DNA of 18,093 nucleotides from Astrocystis sublimbata (taxonomy: Eukaryota; Ascomycota; Sordariomycetes; Xylariales; Xylariaceae). A program made the position numbers and the translations under genes. Below are positions 1 through 8,827 of this stretch, one piece after another. The stretch is from contig JAJNNY010000171.1 of NCBI GenBank assembly GCA_022453515.1, forward strand, positions 1 through 18,093, in the 5' to 3' direction. Every line of letters begins with the position of its first letter. Positions within the stretch are counted from its first letter, which is position 1. Below the pieces are notes generated by a model. The model saw only the letters and a list, made by a program, of their open reading frames with translations. It was not told the origin of the DNA and did no database searches.

Positions 1-639
1 TCCACCACTTGGAAGGGCTGGTGCCTTCTCTGACTTGTGTCCCGGCAATATTAAGCGCCGCTGTATATGCGGTAGCTAAACGATCTGCAAAAGCTTCTGT
101 GTCCCTGGCTGTGCTGCTATTTGTAAGTGGAGTTATACTCGCCATGCTGGTAGCCAGGGTGGTCTGGAAGCGCTCCTCGTCTCCTGGCAGTATCTTGACT
201 CGGAATCGCTCCTGCGGTGCGCTGCGGGTGTCCAGTGGCACCCACGTGAGTAGGGGGAAATGGTCCGAGCCAGAGGCGATTGTGTGATCAACTACCGTAT
301 CCACATAGGGTATGTTAGAAAAGACCATATCTATTACATGCCCTCTTCGGTGTGTAGCTTGCCCGGGTACCCCTATGAAAGCCATACCACTTTCGCCGCT
401 CCAGTCGGCGAGGACTTGCCCTCCGGCGCGGTTACGAGCTTCTGGCTCGTAGGCCGAAACTGTGCTATTAATATCGCCCCTAATTACTAGCTTGCCTCTA
501 GGGACTAGGGAAGTTATATAGTCAAAAACGGGCGTGGTATCCGGCGCGCGGTAGAAATTGATATATAGGATGCTATTAATTGTGATCTATAGTAGGTCCC
601 TGGTGGGAAAAAAGCGCTGCTGGTGCGTCGTGCGCCGGT
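1..639 (-). pseudogene. LINE endonuclease fragment, left-arm copy
   Basis: This is the mirror copy of 3905-4543. On the minus strand it encodes the C-terminal part of an AP-type endonuclease: the GDIN core (GDFN in the family) and the SDHFP motif are both present. The N-terminal part of the endonuclease is missing because the LINE is joined to a FunK1-like fragment near 639. The rest of this LINE copy would lie upstream of the window. The open frame 260-490 on the plus strand is only the complement of this segment. Confidence 0.85.
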
Positions 640-1894
640 CTGATGATTCCGTCTAGAATTAAACGTTCTGTTTTCGTGTCCCGTCGTATCTCGGTATACT
701 GTTGGTGATCCGATTAAATGATCGTGGGATCGAAACTAAGGGCCTCGTTGTCCGTCCAAAGAAAGCCGAGAACTGTCGATACGAAACGCTGTCCGTTCTT
801 GTTGATGTTGAATTTTTCCGATGTAATGCTTCCGAGCCGATCGAATTTTTAAAGCCGTATCTAATCTCCGCACAAAGTAAAGGCTAAAACGAAGCGGCGG
901 GTCGGTTGAGAAGTAAAGACCTTTTTTACGTATCTTGCGATATCGAGGTGGGCTTTGGATGCTGTATCGTTGTTCGGGTTGCTTTTTAGCTCGCTAGGTA
1001 TTAGGATATGCGACTAATGGTACTTTGCGGCTTTGTTGGCCTTTGGGTCGTTTATAAAGCTAATATTTAGCTTGCGATTCGTAACCGAGTTATCTAGTGG
1101 CGTGTCGGGCTGTGCCAATGGCTTCCGTACTGTGGATCTGTACGGCTGCGCTAGTTGTAGGAAGTGTTTGGTAACGTCGGCGAGCCAGGCGAGAACGCTG
1201 TTTTGCTTGGCGTTTTGTGGCTATCCGGTTTAGTTTTGTCGAAAGAGTGGCTGTGGCCTTTGAGCGTACTTTTGGAAGATGTTTTCGGATATTGTCTCGA
1301 GCTGTGGGATGCCGCCCTAAAAAGTATCGTAGAAATTCGGAATGTCGATGTATATAACGCTAAGTTTATTACTAAGTAATTTGTTTATCTGGTTGCGTTT
1401 CTCGGAAGAACTCGTAATACTGCTTGTGGTGAGGCGCTATGGCGCCTGTAGGATAGAAGAGATGGCTTTTCGGGGAGGGGTAGATTCGGTAACGGTATTG
1501 TAGACTTGTTCCTAGATATCGATGTTGGATTTGCGGGTGAGAACGGTATGTAAGTTAGGTTTGATCTGTTCGGGATGGATAATATAGAAGCGATCGTAGA
1601 AATAAGCTTTAGGATATCGCTGCTGAGGTTACTATGGCCTGTGGGAGAAGGTAGAAGGCGGGAGGCTGGGTGGCTTTCTAGTGAGAAAAGAAGGGAAAAC
1701 TCTGGGTTGCGAAGGGCTGGAGGCTCGTTAGAATAAGGAAAGTTTCCGGGGGGGTTGTAGTTGTGTTTATCTTCGTGGCTGACTGTATCGAGGTTATTGG
1801 GTCGTCTGGCGATTTCGCCGAGTGATGCGCGCGCCGTTTCGAGAGGTGCGCCGAGGGGATGGGCTTTAATAGCCGCTACCTAGTTTGGAACCAT
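640..1894 (-). pseudogene. FunK1-like protein kinase, N-terminal half, left-arm copy
   Basis: This is the mirror of 2650-3904, with the same stops and frameshift, so the damage came before the inverted duplication. See the right-arm entry for the motifs. The plus-strand open frames here (702-887, 1033-1233, 1164-1379) are complements of the pseudogene and are not genes. Confidence 0.8.
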
Positions 1895-2265
1895 AATAAC
1901 AGTAGAATTAAATCGGTAGTGGTAGTAATATGTTCGGTAAATATAGTTGATTAGGGAGGCTGAGAAAATAGAAAATAAGCAAGAGAAAACGCGTCGCGTA
2001 AACATGGGTCGGTATTTAGGCGATAAGCCAGTCCAACTGGGGTTACACCCACCCGTACGTCAGAAGTAAGCAAGTATGTGAGAGAGGTGAGGCACGTTTT
2101 CCCCCGCCCCGCCGAATCATGTAAAAAGACCCACATGGGGAAAGTCGAGCCCCTAAATCCTTTTAGCACAGATAAGCGAGGAAGCTAATACAGGCTTCCG
2201 CGCTTAAGTATAGTTAACCGCCGTAAAAGAAAAAAAAAGTTAGTAATAAGTATACGTATTATTAT
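1895..2265 (-). other. Leader segment, left-arm copy
   Basis: This mirrors 2279-2649. It holds a 72-codon open frame (1951-2169, minus) with no recognised domain. Confidence 0.6.
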
Positions 2266-2278
2266 AATTATAATTATA
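2266..2278. other. Palindrome centre, 13 AT-only bases
   Basis: Only here does the pairing fail, at 2266/2278 and 2269/2275; the other positions, including 2270/2274 and 2271/2273, still pair. The centre sits in a tract of ATT/AAT trinucleotides (about 2258-2286). There is effectively no spacer, so the arms could extrude as a cruciform or fold as a hairpin in single-stranded form. The trinucleotide tract resembles the TAA tail of the LINE, but its origin is not shown. Confidence 0.9.
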
Positions 2279-2649
2279 ATAATAATACGTATACTTATTA
2301 CTAACTTTTTTTTTCTTTTACGGCGGTTAACTATACTTAAGCGCGGAAGCCTGTATTAGCTTCCTCGCTTATCTGTGCTAAAAGGATTTAGGGGCTCGAC
2401 TTTCCCCATGTGGGTCTTTTTACATGATTCGGCGGGGCGGGGGAAAACGTGCCTCACCTCTCTCACATACTTGCTTACTTCTGACGTACGGGTGGGTGTA
2501 ACCCCAGTTGGACTGGCTTATCGCCTAAATACCGACCCATGTTTACGCGACGCGTTTTCTCTTGCTTATTTTCTATTTTCTCAGCCTCCCTAATCAACTA
2601 TATTTACCGAACATATTACTACCACTACCGATTTAATTCTACTGTTATT
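2279..2649 (+). other. Unassigned leader upstream of the FunK1-like fragment
   Basis: This 370-bp stretch is GC-richer than its flanks. It contains a 72-codon open frame (2375-2593) with a Gly-Lys-Thr run that is too short to call a P-loop protein. It ends 57 bp before the presumed FunK1 start at 2650, so it may be the kinase promoter and 5' leader. It could also be the 5' part of an unrecognised mobile element. I do not assign a product. Confidence 0.4.
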
Positions 2650-3904
2650 ATGGTTCCAAACTAGGTAGCGGCTATTAAAGCCCATCCCCTCGGCGCACCT
2701 CTCGAAACGGCGCGCGCATCACTCGGCGAAATCGCCAGACGACCCAATAACCTCGATACAGTCAGCCACGAAGATAAACACAACTACAACCCCCCCGGAA
2801 ACTTTCCTTATTCTAACGAGCCTCCAGCCCTTCGCAACCCAGAGTTTTCCCTTCTTTTCTCACTAGAAAGCCACCCAGCCTCCCGCCTTCTACCTTCTCC
2901 CACAGGCCATAGTAACCTCAGCAGCGATATCCTAAAGCTTATTTCTACGATCGCTTCTATATTATCCATCCCGAACAGATCAAACCTAACTTACATACCG
3001 TTCTCACCCGCAAATCCAACATCGATATCTAGGAACAAGTCTACAATACCGTTACCGAATCTACCCCTCCCCGAAAAGCCATCTCTTCTATCCTACAGGC
3101 GCCATAGCGCCTCACCACAAGCAGTATTACGAGTTCTTCCGAGAAACGCAACCAGATAAACAAATTACTTAGTAATAAACTTAGCGTTATATACATCGAC
3201 ATTCCGAATTTCTACGATACTTTTTAGGGCGGCATCCCACAGCTCGAGACAATATCCGAAAACATCTTCCAAAAGTACGCTCAAAGGCCACAGCCACTCT
3301 TTCGACAAAACTAAACCGGATAGCCACAAAACGCCAAGCAAAACAGCGTTCTCGCCTGGCTCGCCGACGTTACCAAACACTTCCTACAACTAGCGCAGCC
3401 GTACAGATCCACAGTACGGAAGCCATTGGCACAGCCCGACACGCCACTAGATAACTCGGTTACGAATCGCAAGCTAAATATTAGCTTTATAAACGACCCA
3501 AAGGCCAACAAAGCCGCAAAGTACCATTAGTCGCATATCCTAATACCTAGCGAGCTAAAAAGCAACCCGAACAACGATACAGCATCCAAAGCCCACCTCG
3601 ATATCGCAAGATACGTAAAAAAGGTCTTTACTTCTCAACCGACCCGCCGCTTCGTTTTAGCCTTTACTTTGTGCGGAGATTAGATACGGCTTTAAAAATT
3701 CGATCGGCTCGGAAGCATTACATCGGAAAAATTCAACATCAACAAGAACGGACAGCGTTTCGTATCGACAGTTCTCGGCTTTCTTTGGACGGACAACGAG
3801 GCCCTTAGTTTCGATCCCACGATCATTTAATCGGATCACCAACAGTATACCGAGATACGACGGGACACGAAAACAGAACGTTTAATTCTAGACGGAATCA
3901 TCAG
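2650..3904 (+). pseudogene. FunK1-like fungal protein kinase, RIP-damaged N-terminal half
   Basis: FunK1 kinases are a fungal-specific, multi-copy family of roughly 700-800 residues. The frame from ATG 2650 gives APLETARASLGEIARRP and PYSNEPPALR. After a one-base-type frameshift near 2940 the phase-0 frame gives NTVTESTPP, YIDIPNFYDTF, AQPYRSTVRKPLAQP, PLDNSVTNRKLNISF, RFVLAFTLCGD, KFDRLGSI, FVSTVLGFLW and SFDPTII, in the order I expect for the family. Stops are TAG at 2662 (codon 5, expected Gln) and TAG at 3030 (expected Trp), plus several more; all fit RIP. The match stops near 3890-3905, where LINE sequence begins, so the kinase catalytic loop and C-terminal lobe are absent. They are not found after the LINE tail either. 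The assignment rests on remembered family motifs, without an alignment. Confidence 0.78.
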
Positions 3905-6570
3905 ACCGGCGCACGACGCACCAGCAGCGCTTTTTTCCCACCAGGGACCTACTATAGATCACAATTAATAGCATCCTATATATCAATTTCTACCGCGCGC
4001 CGGATACCACGCCCGTTTTTGACTATATAACTTCCCTAGTCCCTAGAGGCAAGCTAGTAATTAGGGGCGATATTAATAGCACAGTTTCGGCCTACGAGCC
4101 AGAAGCTCGTAACCGCGCCGGAGGGCAAGTCCTCGCCGACTGGAGCGGCGAAAGTGGTATGGCTTTCATAGGGGTACCCGGGCAAGCTACACACCGAAGA
4201 GGGCATGTAATAGATATGGTCTTTTCTAACATACCCTATGTGGATACGGTAGTTGATCACACAATCGCCTCTGGCTCGGACCATTTCCCCCTACTCACGT
4301 GGGTGCCACTGGACACCCGCAGCGCACCGCAGGAGCGATTCCGAGTCAAGATACTGCCAGGAGACGAGGAGCGCTTCCAGACCACCCTGGCTACCAGCAT
4401 GGCGAGTATAACTCCACTTACAAATAGCAGCACAGCCAGGGACACAGAAGCTTTTGCAGATCGTTTAGCTACCGCATATACAGCGGCGCTTAATATTGCC
4501 GGGACACAAGTCAGAGAAGGCACCAGCCCTTCCAAGTGGTGGACAGATGAGTATAAGCAGGCCGCCAAGGACTACCGAGAGGCGGAGGCAGAGGGTTTCC
4601 GGCTTGGGCGGATCGAGCCAGGTTATTCTACAGAGCACCGGCACTTCCTGGCAACAGTGTAGAAGGCCAAAAGGGACTATTAGCGCAGGATTATCAGCGC
4701 CGCCAACACAGATACCGCAATATACAAGGTAGTAGCGTGGCATAAAAGGGCACCGGGCCTGCAGTCCCTGCCGCTTATCCACGAAGGTCGAGTAGTAGAA
4801 GACGAGCTGGGCAAAGCAGAGCTCCTTCGACAGGCGATTCTGACCCGCTTTAACAGTAGGGACGACCTAGTTGGCGATCCGCTTGAGGGGTGGCGCAGCG
4901 ACGAGGCCACCCTCCCCTGGAACACAGATACTACCCTCGAGGAGGTAGAAGCACACACAATTAGCGTTTCCAGCACCTCCCCTGGACCTGATGGAATTAC
5001 AGTAGACTTGCTCCGCCTAGGCTGGGAAGCCAGTAAGAGCCATATACTGGCGCTCTTTCAGCGCTGCCTCCAGCTCGGGTATCTCCCGCAGCGATAGCGG
5101 CATGCGGAAGTAGCAATAATTCCTAAAGTGGGAAAAAAGGACATGTCATCTGTGCGCTCCTTTCCTGCCTGGGCAAAGGGTTTGAAAGGCTCGTAGCCAA
5201 ACGGATTGCCTGGATAACGCTCCAGCGTGGCGTTCTGAGCCCGCAACATAGAGGGGCTCTGCCAAAACGCTCCACCATGGACCTGGCTTGCGCGCTCCTC
5301 CACGACGCAGAAATAGCCCTCAGTAAAGGATATACAGTCACCCTGCTCACAATAGATGTCCAGGGCGCCTTCGATGCGCTGCTAAAGCGGAGACTTCTCT
5401 ACAGGATACGCTAGCAGGGCTGGTCGCTCCCCCTCCTACGCTCGATCGACTCCTTCCTGTACGATAGGGCAGTAAGGGTGCGCCTCGGGAGATCTACTAC
5501 GCCGGACTATACAATGGCATATAGCACGCCGTAAGGGTCCCCCCTTTCCCCAGTGCTATATATACTATACCTCGCAGAACTCCTTAAGCTGGACACAGAG
5601 AGGCGCTTTAGATATACTAATAATATTAGCTTCTATAAAGTCTCGAAATCGGCTAAAGAAAAAACCGAGCTTTTAAAAAGCGATATTACTTAAATAATAG
5701 CTTAGGGAAACGAAAACAAAATATATTTCGCCCCAGAGAAATGCGAGATGATCCATATTACGCGCGGCTCAACAACAGCCAATCCATCGCTAGAGATTCC
5801 TAGACGGCTCCGAGTAGAGCCGGTACCCCTTCCAACACAAAGCGCAGAGGTCCCTGCCCTACGCTGGCTAGGGGTCCGGTTTAACCGCAAGCTCACCTTT
5901 AAGCGGCATGTCAACGAGCGCACGATGCCCCTGTCTCGGCACAAAATGTGTATCTCGGCTTCCAAAAGATCATGGAGAGACACAAAAACGTGCATATTAA
6001 GTGGTGTCCAGGGCACTGCGGCGTCAAAGGGAACGAGAGGGCAGATAAGCTCGCTAAGAGTGGAACTGATATGGCCCCCGACCGGGACTTACAGCCCACA
6101 GTATATGGACTACGTGCAGAGGCGCGCAAGACCTTGAACAAGGCACGAGAGGCTCTCTGGGGACAATGGACTGAGGACCTCTCGGCACGCTACCGCCGCT
6201 GGAAGCTCGAGTACAAAATATCGTGTCCACTAGAGCTCCGGGTGCTCACCCGGCAGGAACTACACTAATGGCTAGCCGTGCGGACTGGGCACAGCAACTT
6301 TGTATGGTACCACCGCCGTTTTCACCACGAGGACGCGAAGCTTGAATGCCCCTGCGACTTTGCCGCTGCACCGGAGCACTTTGTACGCTGCCGCCGGGCA
6401 TGGCGGCATTTTCGGAGAGGCCGGAGCGGCCTTGGAGGCGGTCCACCTCGCTGACAAGCTGGCGGGAGTACCTTGAGAAGCTAATGACACGCTCAGAGGC
6501 GTTCAGAGCATTTGTTCGCCTAACGGGGGTGTATGGGGATCTGCGCAACCCCTACGCAAGCGCGGGATAG
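3905..6570 (+). pseudogene. LINE ORF2: endonuclease, reverse transcriptase, RNase H; inactivated
   Basis: Phase-1 frame: LNFYRAP-type segment (read INFYRAPDTTPVFDY), GDIN at 4069-4080 and SDHFPLLTWVP near 4275. TAG at 4660 and 4678 stand for a probable Gln and Trp. STSPGPDGI opens the reverse transcriptase. Near 5155-5175 a small deletion moves the frame to phase 0: KRSTMDLACALLHDAE, motif A TIDVQGAFDA (Asp at 5355), TP-stop-GSPLSP (TAA at 5532), then YTNN at 5613-5624 where YADD is expected. Near 5915-5950 a large in-element deletion removes the thumb and the RNase H N-terminus. RNase H resumes in phase 2 with IKWCPGHCGVKGNERADKL. The tail HRRFHHEDAKLECPCDF...HFVRC follows, with a last frameshift near 6400 to phase 1, ending at 6570. 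The protein cannot be active. Confidence 0.9.
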
Positions 6571-6976
6571 GCGGCAGGATAACGGGTTGGGCACACGCCA
6601 TACGCACCTAGGAGTTTTTGGAGTTGGCGCAGGGTTTGGCTTATCTGTTTTGTTTTCTCTCTTTTTATTCCCTTTACTTGCCCGTAGTATCTCCGGGCAC
6701 GGCACGGCAAACAGTACTCTACACCCTCGGGGTGGCGATCAAGGCCTACGGCCAGCTTTCTTTGCTTGATTTCAACATGTATTAGCACATAGGCGCGCCC
6801 TTCAACCGGAGGAAGGGACCCTCTACGAGAATACCACGGCGCCTGTTGGCTAGATTTGTCTGATGTGGGAGCTGCTCTTACAGCTAGACACGCCCCTATG
6901 CTCTATGGGAGGCTTCGGAAAGGAACCTCGACTGATTATTACCCCATTTCATGGGCCTTTCCCAGTCGTTAAATAG
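6571..6976 (+). other. LINE 3' UTR
   Basis: This is non-coding sequence between the ORF2 stop and the TAA tail. It includes a T-rich stretch (6640-6675). Short open frames on both strands here look like chance. Confidence 0.6.
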
Positions 6977-6998
6977 AATAATAATAATAATAATAATA
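6977..6998 (+). repeat. TAA-repeat tail of the LINE
   Basis: About seven ATA/TAA units end the element. Tad1 and related LINEs often finish in short A-rich repeats rather than poly(A), so this marks the 3' end and the orientation. The sequence after it (6999 on) is unrelated. Confidence 0.85.
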
Positions 6999-7287
6999 CT
7001 CCTCAATGCTACCCTAGATAGAAATTTCATCATTGCTATTGAACATTACAATCTGTGTAGCTCAAAGTCCATAACACGCAAAAGAACAGATCTCCTGTAC
7101 CCCAAGCTCTCTAATGCTCCGAATCACCAGGGCTCTGCCATTCTCATAGTTTGCGTGTCCTAAGGACTTTCAGACATGATTAGTAATGTCATCTTATTGA
7201 GAAAGAACGCTCTGTATATGCTGGAGGTAGGTACGTACCAGTTGGTGAAAGTTCAGACTGCTGCAAGCATCTCAGTCTTCAGGGTAG
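6999..7287. other. Non-coding interval after the LINE
   Basis: I see no recognisable gene. An open frame runs through the tail to 7163, but its start is made of repeat and its end shows no family. Confidence 0.5.
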
Positions 7288-7446
7288 TTATGTTTTATTG
7301 GCCGTTTCGATAGGTTTCTTCTCGTGCTGCGCTTTGGTCTGTGTGCTGCTCAAGGCGGCTTGACCTTGGGCAGTCGGCTTATTATTTCCCGCTGCATCAG
7401 TTTGTGGGTACATCTTTTGCCAGACCAACGGAGGTGTGTTATCCAT
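7288..7446 (-). CDS. Small unrecognised ORF, 52 codons
   Basis: From ATG at 7446 the minus strand encodes a hydrophilic peptide starting MDNTPPLVWQKMYPQ and rich in Gln, Thr, Lys and Ala, ending in TAA at 7288. Its composition is like a low-complexity protein tail. A stop lies a few codons upstream, so it would have to be a short protein or a last exon. No domain is seen and it overlaps another open minus frame (7350-7547). It may be chance. Confidence 0.2.
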   Translation of the reverse strand: MDNTPPLVWQKMYPQTDAAGNNKPTAQGQAALSSTQTKAQHEKKPIETANKT

Positions 7447-7562
7447 GACGAAAGAGAATCACAATGCTTGTTGTAGATGATAAAGAAGAAGCTGTGGATT
7501 ATGACGAGACATACTTCGCACAGGTATGATGGAGCATGGATATTCACTACTTATATTTACTA

Positions 7563-7912
7563 TCATCCATGTCCATAACTATATCTACAGAGGCAGTGGT
7601 CCCGAGAAATCCTACATCTTTTACTCGTGAAGTATACTATGATGCGGCCAGCTCTACGAAACACTTGCTCTTCTCGACCACTATAGCTGCAACTCCATAG
7701 ATGGTTGTCACGAAAGGGTATGTGGAGGGTGTGGAGGTCTGTAATGGTACTGGTGGACTGTAGAGTTATCTGCATGCCGTTGGCTATAATCAAAGAAGTA
7801 TCACATCGCTTGCAATGCGAGCTTGTACTTTTGGACAGAATTATCTTGGATATAGCCAAATTATCATCATACCAGAAGAAATCCCGACCTGCAGACCCTA
7901 GACATCGATAGG
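7563..7912. other. Possible degenerate coding remnant, strand uncertain
   Basis: Two frames look protein-like. Plus strand: from ATG 7569, a frame of 110 codons to TAG 7899 with TAG at 7698 and 7761. Both stops would be Trp codons before a TpG-to-TpA change, and the text between them (REVYYDAASSTKHLLFSTT, YVEGVEVCNGTGGL) reads smoothly. Minus strand: open without a stop from about 7912 down to 7563, containing RDFFWYDD, SHCKRCDTS and VFRRAGRIIVYF. I recognise neither as a family and cannot choose. Only one, at most, is likely real. Confidence 0.3.
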
Positions 7913-8827
7913 CCGATGATCACCCCACGCTACACTATATGCATAGTCGCACTACATTCCTTCTATGCCTGATGCGTCTAGGCTAGCGAGATAGGGTGCT
8001 CGAAGAACCCGTCGAGCCAGGTCTTCGAGACCCCCAGCTTAACCATACGCTCGGAGAAAGTCCCTCATTCATCCATCACTTACCCAAATCGCCGGAGTCC
8101 AAAAACCCCCGTGTTGCGCTGGTTTTCTTCGAGCCTGTATTATGCAGCCTAGGATGATGGGAGGATGCGGGTATCTCAGGTTTAGCATAAAGAAGACCTT
8201 ACCTTCTCTAAAACGCACATGAGAAGACCAAATAAGAGAAGTGAGACGGCTGTGCGGATGGCTTTCCGCGATACCTTCAGTACCTTGACCCACCGCCTTA
8301 AGGGTGCAGCTAGGTAGCAAGCCCCAGAAGTAGACTGCATATTTCCTAGTAATAATCTGGGTTTACCTGCAGTGTTAGGCGAACATGCGATCGCCAGTGC
8401 CCCTGAATAGGGTAGCCAAGCGTGCCGAAAGTGCCTTCTTCCGTTACGCTGTTTCTCTGATTCAGTGGAGCTTCAGATAAACGGTAGGTCACCAAATTGG
8501 TCATAATGTAGTCATCTGGGACTGGGGACTTTTGAGAACGGCGGTGTCCCGCGGAACAATCCCACTATCATAGGTCTCTCCGAGTTCTCTGGCCTCTAGC
8601 GTTGATGTGGTGAGGAGCCTCTGCCCAATTTGGAATTGAACACAAAGAGTTCAATTTGTTTGAGGTTTAGCGTACACACCCTGGCCGCTTTCCTCTCTTG
8701 GCACTATGTTAAGGTCGGGACTAGACTACCGAATAGTCACGTGAATTGGCGAACTATCAAGCCACCTTAGGATCTTGTTCCTCTCGACTACTAAATAATA
8801 CACTATTAGTGAACTGTAATCGGAACG
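7913..8827. other. Non-coding interval with two short dyads
   Basis: No supported gene. Two hairpin-capable dyads occur: 8-bp arms at 7999-8006 and 8022-8029, and 8-bp arms at 8634-8641 and 8649-8656 with a 7-base loop. An 83-codon open minus frame (8069-8320) shows no family. Base composition is balanced until about 8770, where the AT-rich mutated block begins. Confidence 0.5.

Larger units (their letters stand above)
1..2265. repeat. Left arm of a giant near-perfect palindrome
   Basis: Every base i in this arm that I compared is complementary to base 4544-i in the right arm. I checked several stretches directly (1-60, 541-660, 1381-1800 and the central 30 bases either side) and found no mismatch. 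The four or five short open frames on each side also translate identically. The arm reaches the window edge, so its outer end is not seen. Reading from the centre outward it holds an unassigned leader, a FunK1-like kinase fragment and the start of a LINE. It may be real DNA or an assembly fold-back. Confidence 0.97.
2279..4543. repeat. Right arm of the giant palindrome
   Basis: This is the reverse complement of the left arm, with pairs summing to 4544. It carries the leader (2279-2649), the FunK1-like fragment (2650-3904) and the first 640 bp of the LINE. The LINE goes on past 4543, so the palindrome limit on this side is set only by the window start. If the upstream sequence continues the symmetry, the arm could extend as far as the LINE tail at 6998. 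Confidence 0.97.
3905..6998 (+). mobile_element. 5'-truncated Tad1-like non-LTR retrotransposon (LINE)
   Basis: The order is endonuclease C-terminal part, reverse transcriptase, C-terminal RNase H, a His/Cys-rich C-terminus, a 3' UTR of about 400 bp, and a TAA-repeat tail. This fits fungal Tad1-clade LINEs. The gag-like first ORF and the N-terminal part of the endonuclease are missing. About 3.1 kb remains of an element that is usually 6-7 kb. No target duplication can be tested because the 5' junction is inside a FunK1-like fragment and a palindrome. Only the first 640 bp lie in the visible palindrome. Confidence 0.88.

Noticed and set aside
1951..2169. A 72-codon frame with a Gly-Lys-Thr run, present in both arms, as a small P-loop protein
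   Set aside because: It is too short, has no Walker B or other motif, and sits in a leader upstream of a dead kinase fragment. The two copies are only the palindrome.
2489..2503. A 15-base match between the leader and the minus strand of 16125-16139 (CGGGTGGGTGTAACC)
   Set aside because: Flanking bases do not match. A single G-rich 15-mer is too little to claim a shared element.
1..4543. Twin-priming by the LINE as the cause of the inversion
   Set aside because: Twin priming inverts a part of one copy; it does not leave two complete complementary copies of leader, kinase fragment and LINE start.
4257..4782. Minus-strand open frames of about 100 codons across the LINE
   Set aside because: They are antisense to clear endonuclease/RT motifs on the plus strand. 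RIP and codon structure of the sense gene explain the openness.
6951..7163. A 70-codon frame with a poly-isoleucine run
   Set aside because: The Ile run is the LINE TAA tail read in frame; the rest shows no family.
7999..8029. An 8-bp hairpin as a terminator or RNA gene
   Set aside because: There is no transcription unit near it and such dyads occur by chance. I saw no tRNA, rRNA or CRISPR-like pattern in the window.
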